DNA of 18,277 bases from CAZIAK01 sp964537035. Its GTDB lineage: Bacteria > Planctomycetota > B15-G4. Below, in pieces: positions 1 to 7,368 of the stretch. How positions within the stretch are numbered: position 1 is the stretch's first letter; each line of letters begins with the position of its first letter. The notes below the pieces were generated by a model that saw only the letters and a list, made by a program, of their open reading frames with translations, searched no databases and was not told the origin of the DNA. Made by a program: the position numbers and the translations under genes. The DNA is taken from positions 1 to 18,277 of the forward strand of contig CAZIAK010000065.1 of NCBI GenBank assembly GCA_964537035.1. Direction: 5' to 3'.

Positions 1-50
1 ACAACGACCAGGGTGGTGACCAGCGCCATGCCAAGGAGGGCTGTCCTCAT
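1..50 (-). CDS. Start of an exported protein (partial, runs off the window)
   Basis: Reading leftward from ATG at 50-48 gives MRTALLGMALVTTLVV before the window ends. This looks like the positively charged start and hydrophobic core of a signal peptide or N-terminal membrane anchor. An AGAGAGG purine run lies 7 bases upstream on the same strand, a reasonable ribosome binding site. The rest of the protein lies outside the window, so no function can be given. It is transcribed away from the FG-GAP gene that begins at 466. Confidence 0.6.
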   Translation of the reverse strand, partial: MRTALLGMALVTTLVV

Positions 51-308
51 GGTGCGACCTCTCTTCTCTGCGTTCGCCGCCTGCAGCCGGGAGGGCGTAG
101 AGAGGGGCCTGCCCCGTTGAGACGACGAGTGGATTTCTCGGGAATCGTGACCGAACTGCAACCCCAAGGTACTCCTTTGATCTGGGACCGCCTACGAACA
201 GGGCCACTTGCGAATCACCGAGGGCTCTGGTTGAGACCCCGGAGAGTCGCCCGCGAGGGTTCGCAGAACAGACGCCCGTCCATGATACGGGGCCAGCGCG
301 GTGAGGAA

Positions 309-337
309 GATGCGGCACTGTGCGTAGAGGCCGCATC
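309..337 (+). other. 8-bp inverted repeat / hairpin in FG-GAP gene leader
   Basis: GATGCGGC (309-316) is perfectly complementary to GCCGCATC (330-337) across a 13-base loop. It lies 128 bases before the ATG at 466. It has no following T-run, so it is not a classic terminator. It could be a structured 5' leader element or a protein site. Confidence 0.4.
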
Positions 338-370
338 CCCCGATTCTTGGACTTCCTGGTAGGGTTTGGC

Positions 371-404
371 CAGTGCAGCCTGCAAGCACTGTTTCTCCGG
401 AGAA
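371..404 (+). promoter_or_regulatory. Two adjacent dyads upstream of the FG-GAP gene
   Basis: CAGTGC (371-376) pairs with GCACTG (386-391) across 9 bases. It is followed at once by the perfect 12-base palindrome TTCTCCGGAGAA (393-404). They sit 60-95 bases before the start codon, where a repressor or activator site would be expected. The symmetry is directly visible; the operator role is inference. Confidence 0.35.
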
Positions 405-465
405 CGGAGAGGGGCGTCAGGGCTCCTTCAAAGCCCCCACGGGCCTCGGCCAGGGAGAACATCTG

Positions 466-2538
466 ATGACCATTTGTCGACTCGCGGGGCCGTTGTTGTG
501 TGTCGCCGTCCTCGCCAACTCCAGCTCAGCGCAGATCTTCAACGATCTGCAGCCCGGTCGAAACTTCCCTACGGCTGCCATCGAGTTTGGTGGCGGCCGC
601 TCAGAGAACATCGATGTGGGCGACTGTGACAACGATGGCGACTACGACGTGATCGTGGCCAACGGTGGTGACGGCAGCAATCAGCTCAATGTCATCTTCA
701 TCAACAACGGTGGCAGCCAGGGTGGAGCGGTGGGCACCTTCACAGATGAGACCGCGGCCCGCTTCGCCGGTGTCGCCCTGGACAGGTCTCGGGACATCGA
801 GTTCGCCGACTACGACGGCGACTTCGACCTCGATATCTACGTGGCCAACCGTGGCACCACCAGCGAAGGTGGCCAGGTCAGTCGGGCCTACCTCAACTTG
901 GGCGGCGAGCAACTCGGGGCAGTGGGATTCTACGTTGAGAACACCGACGCCTTCTGGGGAGATCTGGTGGCGGTGCCCGTGGGCGACCAGGTCTTCGGCA
1001 ACGGTCAGGGCCCCTTCCGTGACTACACCTGCGACTGCGACTTCGGCGACCTGGACCTGGACGGCGACGTCGACTTGTTTCACAGCAGCTACGGCCCCAA
1101 CATCAGCGGCACAAGAGACAGCCGCATCTTCTTGAACGATGGCGCAGGCCGCTTCAACGAGCTCTGGCCCTGGGCGAACCCTGCCGCCGACATCCAGCTC
1201 CATGCCATCGACATCGACCTGGTCGACCTGGACAGCGACTACGATCTCGATGTCTTCGCCAGCAGCCGCGACAGCCAGGCCCGGGTGTACCGCAACAACC
1301 TGGGGCCCAGTGGGTTTCCCACCAATCCGTTCGGCGACGTGACCCAGAAGGCGTTGCTCGATACGGGGGCGGGCATGGTTGGGACGAACAACTACGAGTG
1401 TGAGTTTGGCGATCTCGACGGAGATGGCGACTTTGACATCTACGCCAAGGACTATGAGAACTTTGAGGATCGGGTCCTGGAGAACGTGGGCGGCCTGACC
1501 TTCGTGAAACAGGACTGGCTGAGCGGCGATCCGGTTGTGGACGAGAATGAGGTCGACCTGTTCGACTTCGATGGTGACGGCGACCTCGACGCTTTTCTGG
1601 CCAACTTCAACGGCACCAACTACATCCACGCCAATGGTATCGCCCAGGGGTTCCTGCCGCCGCTGGTGCTGCACCGCACGGGGAACGGGCTGTATTCCCA
1701 CCCGGAGACTCCGATCAGTGGTAACAGTGGCACGACTCTCGACGCCGACTGTGCTGACATGGATGGGGATGGCGACACAGACGTCTTGCTGGCCAACGAC
1801 AGCAACCAGAACAACCGCTACTGGGAGAACGTGCTCGGCATCCCGGACACCCACGCACCCACGGTTCACCTGCTGACCGTGCAGGGCGACAAGTCAGATG
1901 GCAGCGACACGACCATCAGGGTGCAGCTACGGGACAACGCCAGCTACTACATCGTCAACTTCTACGACGTCGACCTCTTCTACACCCTCGACGGCAGCGT
2001 GGTGAATCGTCTGCCCATGGTGGCCCAGGGCAGCATGCAGTTTCAGGCGACCATCCCAGGAGAGCTCAATGGGGTGATCACCTACCTCGTGCAGGGCAGC
2101 GACGACGCGGGCAATGTGTTCACGTCTGCCACGACAACGTACACCCAGACCTCGTCAGGCTCGCCCCCGATCCTGTCCGTCGACAAAGGCACACCTGGGT
2201 TCTCAGGGCACCCCTACCTGATGGCGAAGGGGAGCCTCGCGGTGAACACGCCCATGACCCTGAGCCTGCGGGACGCAGCGCCGGATGCCCTGGCGGTGTT
2301 GTTCCTCTCCAACGGGAGCAACCCTGTGTTGTTCAAAGGCGCCCTGTTCTACCCGGTGCCCCTCGTCACCACCAAGACCGTGCCCAGCACTGGCCCGGGC
2401 GGCTTGGTCACGTTGATCTTCAACTGGCCCCCGGGCGTGGTCCCCGGCACCGAGGTCTGGTGCCAGTACGGCGTGGTCGATGCAACCGCCAATGCGGGCG
2501 CCAGCCTGACCAACGCGGTGGTGGTCACCGCGCCGTAG
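466..2538 (+). CDS. Secreted FG-GAP/VCBS-repeat protein with shared C-terminal domain
   Basis: This 690-residue exported protein starts at ATG 466, behind GGGAG at 453-457. The frame stays open upstream to a GTG at 373, but only the 466 start puts a signal peptide first (MTICRLAGPLLCVAVLANSS, cleavage after SSA likely). Seven Asp-rich FG-GAP/VCBS motifs of the DxDxDGDxD type begin near residues 48, 110, 190, 247, 310, 362 and 426. This is the calcium-binding blade signature of integrin-like beta-propellers. An Ig/FN3-like stretch follows (about 462-565), then a beta-rich tail (about 575-690) that also ends two other exported proteins in this window. A surface or extracellular binding role is likely from the family. 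No catalytic motif is visible and the ligand is unknown. It converges on the beta-helix gene at 2617. Confidence 0.88.
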   Translation: MTICRLAGPLLCVAVLANSSSAQIFNDLQPGRNFPTAAIEFGGGRSENIDVGDCDNDGDYDVIVANGGDGSNQLNVIFINNGGSQGGAVGTFTDETAARFAGVALDRSRDIEFADYDGDFDLDIYVANRGTTSEGGQVSRAYLNLGGEQLGAVGFYVENTDAFWGDLVAVPVGDQVFGNGQGPFRDYTCDCDFGDLDLDGDVDLFHSSYGPNISGTRDSRIFLNDGAGRFNELWPWANPAADIQLHAIDIDLVDLDSDYDLDVFASSRDSQARVYRNNLGPSGFPTNPFGDVTQKALLDTGAGMVGTNNYECEFGDLDGDGDFDIYAKDYENFEDRVLENVGGLTFVKQDWLSGDPVVDENEVDLFDFDGDGDLDAFLANFNGTNYIHANGIAQGFLPPLVLHRTGNGLYSHPETPISGNSGTTLDADCADMDGDGDTDVLLANDSNQNNRYWENVLGIPDTHAPTVHLLTVQGDKSDGSDTTIRVQLRDNASYYIVNFYDVDLFYTLDGSVVNRLPMVAQGSMQFQATIPGELNGVITYLVQGSDDAGNVFTSATTTYTQTSSGSPPILSVDKGTPGFSGHPYLMAKGSLAVNTPMTLSLRDAAPDALAVLFLSNGSNPVLFKGALFYPVPLVTTKTVPSTGPGGLVTLIFNWPPGVVPGTEVWCQYGVVDATANAGASLTNAVVVTAP

Positions 2539-2616
2539 CGCCACCTCGCTCTCAGCGCTCGTGTGGGCGGTGCCTGCAACAAGTGCGAAGGCCGCCTGTG
2601 CGCTGTCTTGGGCAGG

Positions 2617-3924
2617 CTAGAGTGATCCGTCCAGCAGCACGGGCATTTCTACGGGACCCAGCCAGGCACCGTTCATGTCAACGAAGGCAGGCTGGAGCGA
2701 GAGGGGCAGAGCTTCGATGCCCGCACCGAGATCTGTGATCGGCACCAGCAGCTGCATCGTGCCGGCGGCGGGGATGCTCCCCAGGGTGATGCCGCTGAGC
2801 AGCAGTGGGAAGCCCACGAGAAAGCTGCCCTGGTGGCCAGGCAGTGCGATGTGGTTCGACGCCAGGGAGCCGAACAGCAGCAGCGAGTCGCCGGGTTCGC
2901 CTGTGAAGGTGAGCACGGCTGCGGCTCCCTCACGGACGGGGGAGGGCACGTCAAACCCTCGGTACGTCGCGCTGAACTCGGCCAGGGTTCCGCCGGGTGT
3001 GCTGACGAGGACAGCCTGGCCATCGCTGCCGTCCAGAGCGCCGAAGCCCCCGGCCGGGCCGCCCGTCCCGGGCTGGTATGTGTTGTCACGAACCGAGCCG
3101 TGAGAGGTCCCGGCCAGCAGCACTCCGCTGCCCCCGGGACCGCCATCTCCACAGCCGAAGAAGTCGCAGTCGGCGGCGCCACCGTGGCCACCAATGAGTG
3201 TGCTGCCGTGGACCTGAACCACGCTGGTGCCCGAGGCATGGACGGCAGAGCCGCCTGACCTGCCTGTCGAGCCCACGGTGTCATAGAAACTCCCGGCGAC
3301 GCCGCCCCTGGCGAAGCTGTCATGGAGATCCACGGTGGACGAGATCACCTGCAGTCCGTGCCCGCCGTCCGTCGCGGTAAAGTCGATGTCCTCGTCGAAC
3401 AGGCTGGCTCCGTCGCCTCCTTCGAAGGTGCAGTGATGAAAGGTCACGCTGGCTGAGTCCCGGACTTGCGCGGCCACGGTGCCAGGCCAGGCTCCGAGTT
3501 GGCCCTGTCCCTGGTAGCCAGGGTCTCCGCGAAAAGTGCAGTCTTGGAGTCTCAGGGAGCCGAGGTTGTCCTCGGCCACGAACGGAATGTCGGGCCCGAG
3601 AAAGACGTCGGGAAGGTCGAGAAGGAAACCGTCCAGCAAGAAGGTCTGGCCCGCGGGGATGTTGCGCACTTCGAGTGTGGCCAAGCTCGCGGTCAGTGCC
3701 GGGTTGCCGTCGGCGACGATGGCGATCCCCTTGCCGTCGACCTGGACCACCTCGGTGTAGGTGCCTGGAGCCACCAGGATCACGTCACCTGGTGAGGCCA
3801 CGTTCACGGCCAGCTGAAGGTTCGGGGCCATGCCGGGGACCGTCCAGACCGTGCCCGCTGCGGCGCCGTGGATCCAGCAGGCTGACGTGAGCAAGGCAGC
3901 GGCAAGGCAACGCATGGCTGGCAT
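2617..3924 (-). CDS. Secreted parallel beta-helix protein with shared C-terminal domain
   Basis: This is a 435-residue exported protein. ATG at 3924-3922 is chosen because GGAG lies exactly 6 bases upstream and a signal peptide follows at once (MPAMRCLAAALLTSACWIHG, then AAAG). The open frame runs on upstream to 4488, but that part lies antisense to the divergent gene and is not believed. The mature N-terminus has the 'VPG..PNLQLAVNVASPGDVILVAPGTY' style typical of right-handed beta-helix proteins (the pectate-lyase-like superfamily). Gly-rich turns such as GGHGG and GGPGGSG follow, consistent with stacked coils. Residues about 331-435 form the tail domain shared with the proteins at 466 and 13831. 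No lyase or hydrolase catalytic residues are evident; carbohydrate or surface binding is the family expectation, not shown. Its divergent neighbour starts 117 bases away. Confidence 0.85.
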   Translation of the reverse strand: MPAMRCLAAALLTSACWIHGAAAGTVWTVPGMAPNLQLAVNVASPGDVILVAPGTYTEVVQVDGKGIAIVADGNPALTASLATLEVRNIPAGQTFLLDGFLLDLPDVFLGPDIPFVAEDNLGSLRLQDCTFRGDPGYQGQGQLGAWPGTVAAQVRDSASVTFHHCTFEGGDGASLFDEDIDFTATDGGHGLQVISSTVDLHDSFARGGVAGSFYDTVGSTGRSGGSAVHASGTSVVQVHGSTLIGGHGGAADCDFFGCGDGGPGGSGVLLAGTSHGSVRDNTYQPGTGGPAGGFGALDGSDGQAVLVSTPGGTLAEFSATYRGFDVPSPVREGAAAVLTFTGEPGDSLLLFGSLASNHIALPGHQGSFLVGFPLLLSGITLGSIPAAGTMQLLVPITDLGAGIEALPLSLQPAFVDMNGAWLGPVEMPVLLDGSL

Positions 3925-4041
3925 GGCGATCTCCATCCTCAGTGGCATGAGCCGTGACCTTATCAGTTCTTGCCATATTGCGAGGCGGTCGGTGTCAGGC
4001 GCGGAAGACAGCTTATCCACCCCCGTGAATTGAGGATTTTC
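3925..4041. promoter_or_regulatory. Divergent promoter region between two secreted-protein genes
   Basis: These 117 bases lie between the start codons of the leftward beta-helix gene and the rightward cysteine-rich gene, so both promoters should be here unless they lie inside the neighbouring genes. GGAG (complement of 3931-3934) and TGAGGA (4031-4036) are the two ribosome binding sites. A TTGCCA at 3970-3975 resembles a -35 hexamer, but no matching -10 follows at 16-18 bases. I cannot place either promoter. Confidence 0.4.
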
Positions 4042-5448
4042 ATGCTCCGGCTCAGACTCCGTCCCTTGTTCAGCGCCTGCCTCGCACTCGCCGCCTTGTC
4101 GTTCACACTTCAGGGACAGACGTTGGGGCCAAGCGTTGCGCCCATGACAACAGGGGGCCTGTCTCCTGCAACGTTGGCCACCCCACCCGTGCTCGCGCCC
4201 AAGATCGGCGAGGTGAGCTTCGGCGTGCGGGACGACAGCGGCGACGGTGTGGCCTTTCCTCTGATGCTGGTGAGTCAGGCCGGGTTGACCTATGGCTTGA
4301 CTGGCGACGCCCGAGGCGAGACCGACTCGCTCTCGCTGGTGCTCAACGATGACATCGAGGTGCGCCTCGAAGAGTCGCTGACCACGACGCTGGACGGCGC
4401 CTACAACGCCACGACCATCGGTCAGCAGTTCACCTATCACCCCATGGCCCCCGGCGAGTCTCTCGACGGTCTTCGGCTGTACTACCACCAGCCCACCGCA
4501 CGACGTCTGAGCTTTGACAGCAGTGTGCTACCCCACAACGACGGCGAGTCAGGGTGGTTCGCCTATCCGGCGTCGCTCAGCCCCCAGTACCTCTTCGAAG
4601 CTGGCGTGGCCGAACTCGTGACCTCCGAGGTCATCTCAAACTACTCGGCGTTCAAGGGTGGGGGACACACCGACGACTGGCTCCATGGCCTGCTCATCCG
4701 GGTGGCCCAAGAGGTCGACCTGACGAGCGACCCTGTCGGCTTCGCCATCGAGCGGGACGGCTATGTCTACGCCGATTCAGGCCCTGTGGTCCAGACCGTG
4801 TACACAGGCAGTCACCCCGGCGGCAACGGCCTGTCCGTCTCTCTTGTTGACGTGGACGACGACACGCTCTGGGTCACGATCTCGGGCTTCCTGCGCCCAG
4901 GCGACAACCTGGTGCTCGTGGCCAATCCCGATCCCGCGCCAGCCAGCGCTGCGCCGGGACTGCCCGGGCCGATCATCTTTCCGGCCACCACCGCAGGGAG
5001 TTGCGAGCCGGGCGCGCCGAGCTGCGACACGGACTCGTGCACACCTGGCATCTCAGGAGGCTACAACTGCGGCGCCCCGAAGTGCACGCCGAACTACGTG
5101 CTCATGGACGGGGTCGTTTGCGCGCCCTGCGGGGCCGAGGTTTCCAAGGAGAAGTGCACCGAGTTCAAGGGTGGCATCAGCGCCAAGTGGAAGTTCAGCT
5201 GGTTCGGGTCCGGCTTCGAGTTGACGGCCTCCGGTGAGATCAAGGGCAAGATCTGCAGCACCGTCACCGCGCTGAAGGGCAACTGTGCCCAGGGCTTCTT
5301 CTGCTACACGAGGTGCCAACGCACCTGCACAGTGGATCGCATGGCGAAGTGGGGCAACGAACCCGTCCAGTACACCTACAACCTGACAGGTTCCTGCTCG
5401 GTAGAGGGCATCACCAGCGCCACGTCCTGCGAGCACACCGACTGTTGA
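4042..5448 (+). CDS. Exported protein with cysteine-rich C-terminal third, function unknown
   Basis: This is a 468-residue protein. ATG 4042 is preferred over an in-frame ATG at 3970 because TGAGGA lies 5 bases upstream and a signal peptide then leads (MLRLRLRPLFSACLALAALS, likely cut after LQGQ). Residues about 30-310 are an acidic, beta-rich region without cysteines and without a family I recognise. The remaining roughly 150 residues, beginning near GSCEPGAPSC, hold 16 cysteines, many in spaced pairs such as CAPC and CYTRC, and the protein ends in a cysteine. This suggests up to eight disulfides in an extracytoplasmic fold. It lacks the tail domain of the neighbouring exported proteins. Its stop lies 2 bases from the stop of the leftward operon at 5451. 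Existence as a gene is near certain; function is unknown. Confidence 0.85.
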   Translation: MLRLRLRPLFSACLALAALSFTLQGQTLGPSVAPMTTGGLSPATLATPPVLAPKIGEVSFGVRDDSGDGVAFPLMLVSQAGLTYGLTGDARGETDSLSLVLNDDIEVRLEESLTTTLDGAYNATTIGQQFTYHPMAPGESLDGLRLYYHQPTARRLSFDSSVLPHNDGESGWFAYPASLSPQYLFEAGVAELVTSEVISNYSAFKGGGHTDDWLHGLLIRVAQEVDLTSDPVGFAIERDGYVYADSGPVVQTVYTGSHPGGNGLSVSLVDVDDDTLWVTISGFLRPGDNLVLVANPDPAPASAAPGLPGPIIFPATTAGSCEPGAPSCDTDSCTPGISGGYNCGAPKCTPNYVLMDGVVCAPCGAEVSKEKCTEFKGGISAKWKFSWFGSGFELTASGEIKGKICSTVTALKGNCAQGFFCYTRCQRTCTVDRMAKWGNEPVQYTYNLTGSCSVEGITSATSCEHTDC

Positions 5449-5450
5449 GC

Positions 5451-5660
5451 TCAGCTCCGCTCGAGGCGGTTGCCGTCCTCGGGGAATCCAAAGTGGATCG
5501 GGTCCTCTCCGGGCTTGAAGTCGCAGAAGTTGTGGTGGTCGCCGCTCTCGACGGATTCGGTCGCGCCCCAGCAGTAGGGGCAGCGCTCGTGCACGTCGAC
5601 CTCGTAGTCCTGCCCCGTGCGGCGACAGTGAATACGCTTGTTGTCTGCGGGCTTCTCCAT
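5451..5660 (-). CDS. 69-residue Cys/His protein, last gene of the oxidoreductase operon
   Basis: This small soluble protein is probably metal-binding. ATG 5660-5658 comes 2 bases after the TGA of the alpha-subunit gene, with GGAG 7 bases upstream inside the end of that gene, so the two are probably translationally coupled. Candidate ligands are H11, C12, H24, C27-x2-C30 (CPYC), H42, H43 and C46. The C27/C30 knuckle plus H42/H43 and C46 would suit a small zinc ribbon. I know no named family. Its place at the end of a tightly overlapped oxidoreductase operon suggests an accessory, maturation or electron-transfer partner, which is inference. An iron-sulfur site is possible but the cysteine spacing is not that of a ferredoxin. 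Confidence 0.75.
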   Translation of the reverse strand: MEKPADNKRIHCRRTGQDYEVDVHERCPYCWGATESVESGDHHNFCDFKPGEDPIHFGFPEDGNRLERS

Positions 5661-5662
5661 GC

Positions 5663-6769
5663 TCAGCTCCTCGAGTTTGCTGCGATGGGTTCCTCTGCTG
5701 CGGCGCCGATGACCATCGAACGCAAGCGTCTCGCCAGCTCCTTGGGAGAGGGGACGATGCCTCCGGCGCAGCCCTGAAACTCAACCGGCCGTCGACCCAG
5801 AACGGCCAGCTGTACGTCTTCGACCATCTGTCCCATGCTCATCTCCACGGTGAGCACGCGGCCGCTCGGCGGCAGGGCCTCGGCGGCCCCTCGCAGCGCG
5901 TCGTAGGGGAAGGGCCGCAGGGTGACGGGCCGGAACAGCTTCACCTTCAGGCCTTCATCAGCCAGGTCATCGACCACCGACTTGACGATGCGGGCCACCG
6001 TGCCGAAAGCCACCACCAGCACCTCTGCGTCGTCCCCCGCGCCGTAGACCTCGTGGCGCACCTCCTCTTCGGCGATCTTGTCGTATTTGGCCTTGAGCGC
6101 GATGTTGTGGTCGTTGAGATCTTCGGGGGAGAGGTGCAGCGAGTTCACGATGCGCCGCTCCCGGCCCTCATTGCCACCCAGAGACCAGTCGTTCTCGGCC
6201 ATGGGTTCACCTCGGCCGGCCACGGGAAACTCCACGGGCTCCATCATCTGGCCGATCATGCCGTCGGCGCAGATCATCACCGGGTTGCGCCAGCGCTCGG
6301 CCAGCTCGAAGGCCAGCAGCATGTGGTCCACCGCTTCCTGCACCGAGCTGGGCGCCAGCACGATGAGCTGATAATCGCCGTGGCCGTGGCCCTTGGTGGC
6401 CTGGAAGTAGTCACTCTGCGCCGGCAGGATGCCGCCGAGCCCCGGGCCCGCCCGCATGATGTTGATGATCACGCAGGGCAGCTCGCAGGCGGCGATGTAG
6501 CTGATGCCCTCGGCCATCAAGCTGATGCCCGGCGAGCTGCTGGAGGTGAGGCACTTGATGCCCATGCCAGCCGCGCCATAGACCATGTGGATCGACGCGA
6601 TCTCGCTCTCGGCCTGCACGAACACGCCGCCCACTTCAGGGAGACGCTTGACCAGGTACTCGGGCACCTCGGTCTGGGGCGTGATGGGATAGCCGAAGAA
6701 ATGCACGCAGCCCGCGCGAATGGCCGCCTCGCTGAGAGCCTCGTTGCCCTTCATGAGCACCTTGGTCAT
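5663..6769 (-). CDS. vorB: 2-oxoacid:ferredoxin oxidoreductase, alpha subunit (VorB type)
   Basis: This 368-residue alpha subunit belongs to the family of thiamine-diphosphate enzymes that convert a 2-oxoacid plus CoA to acyl-CoA and CO2, passing electrons to ferredoxin. The family signature FGYPITPQTE (about residues 25-34) contacts the substrate/TPP site. The stretches QAESEIASIHMVYGAAGMG, TSSSSPGISLMAEG and AGPGLGG..PAQSDYFQA follow in the usual order. They resemble proteins annotated as 3-methyl-2-oxobutanoate dehydrogenase VorB more than pyruvate PorA. The exact substrate (branched-chain 2-oxoacid, 2-oxoglutarate or another) cannot be fixed from sequence. Its ATG overlaps the gamma stop (ATGA) behind GGGAG. 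It is cytoplasmic and works with the gamma and beta genes upstream. Confidence 0.93.
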   Translation of the reverse strand: MTKVLMKGNEALSEAAIRAGCVHFFGYPITPQTEVPEYLVKRLPEVGGVFVQAESEIASIHMVYGAAGMGIKCLTSSSSPGISLMAEGISYIAACELPCVIINIMRAGPGLGGILPAQSDYFQATKGHGHGDYQLIVLAPSSVQEAVDHMLLAFELAERWRNPVMICADGMIGQMMEPVEFPVAGRGEPMAENDWSLGGNEGRERRIVNSLHLSPEDLNDHNIALKAKYDKIAEEEVRHEVYGAGDDAEVLVVAFGTVARIVKSVVDDLADEGLKVKLFRPVTLRPFPYDALRGAAEALPPSGRVLTVEMSMGQMVEDVQLAVLGRRPVEFQGCAGGIVPSPKELARRLRSMVIGAAAEEPIAANSRS

Positions 6770-7368
6770 GACTCACTGCTCCCGTTGTTGTCGCTGCTCG
6801 CTGCGCTCACCGGTGTGGCGGCTGCCTCCCGCCCCAGGGCCAAGCCCGCAGCGAAGGCGGCGAGATTGGCAGGGATCCACTGCTGCTTCTTGCCCTTGAG
6901 TTCGGAGGCGATGGCCTGTTCGACCGCCGGCTCAGGCAGCACGCCCGTGGCCCCGACGTAGGCGCCGAGCATGACGATGTTCGCCGCTCGGTCGGTCCCT
7001 GCGGCGCTGGCCAGCTCTCGGGAAGGCACCTCGATCACCGTGCAGTCGATCCGCTCGGCGTCGACCTCGATGAGCGTCTTGTTGACGACGATCAGCCCTC
7101 CTGGCGCTACCCGCGGCGCGAACTTGTCGAGGGACGGTCTGTTCATGGCCAGCAGGGCCAGGGGGTGGTCGACGATGGGCGATCCGATGTCATGGGGGGA
7201 CAGGCAGACGATCACGTTGGCCGTGCCGCCGCGCATCTCCGGGCCGTAGCTGGGCAGCCAGCTCACCGCCAGCCCTTCGTTCATGGCGGCCTGGGCCAGG
7301 AGCTTGCCCGCGAGCAGCATGCCTTGTCCGCCGAAGCCAGCCATGAGCACATTGGTGGCACCGTTCAT
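6766..7368 (-). CDS. 2-oxoacid:ferredoxin oxidoreductase, gamma subunit
   Basis: This 200-residue gamma subunit forms part of the CoA-binding and oxidoreductase core with the alpha and beta subunits. It opens with the Gly-rich GFGGQGMLLAGK (residues 11-22) and has SYGPEMRGGTAN (40-51), both hallmarks of the gamma family. The last 25 or so residues form a Ser/Ala/Asn-rich tail beyond the normal core. Its ATG overlaps the beta stop by 4 bases (ATGA), with GGGAG nine bases upstream. The alpha gene downstream repeats exactly this arrangement, so stoichiometric translation by coupling is likely. Confidence 0.93.
   Translation of the reverse strand: MNGATNVLMAGFGGQGMLLAGKLLAQAAMNEGLAVSWLPSYGPEMRGGTANVIVCLSPHDIGSPIVDHPLALLAMNRPSLDKFAPRVAPGGLIVVNKTLIEVDAERIDCTVIEVPSRELASAAGTDRAANIVMLGAYVGATGVLPEPAVEQAIASELKGKKQQWIPANLAAFAAGLALGREAAATPVSAASSDNNGSSES

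Larger units (their letters stand above)
51..465. other. Divergent non-coding region with inverted repeats
   Basis: These 415 bases separate the leftward partial gene from the FG-GAP gene. Short open frames exist on both strands, but they have no convincing ribosome binding site, domain or natural protein composition, and I do not call them genes. The region does contain an 8-bp inverted repeat at 309-337, a 6-bp one at 371-391 and a 12-bp palindrome at 393-404, listed separately. No canonical -35/-10 pair stood out. Confidence 0.6.

Noticed and set aside
117..389. Small open frames on both strands in the first intergenic gap
   Set aside because: They have a TTG or weak start without a good ribosome binding site, Arg-rich composition typical of non-coding GC-rich DNA, and overlap each other.
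600..1800. Possible tandem DNA repeats or CRISPR-like array
   Set aside because: The periodic GACCTGGACGGCGAC-like stretches are codons of protein-level FG-GAP repeats. Spacing is irregular and there are no conserved direct repeats with unique spacers.
601..1869. Long leftward open frame (about 420 codons) opposite the FG-GAP gene
   Set aside because: Its Val/Gln/Asp-rich sequence mirrors the repetitive GAC/GGC Asp-Gly codons of the true gene. It has no ribosome binding site or domain; it is an artefact of GC-rich codon bias.
3925..4488. N-terminal extension of the beta-helix protein back to 4488
   Set aside because: It would lie antisense to the cysteine-rich gene and precede a proper signal peptide with its own GGAG site at 3931-3934.
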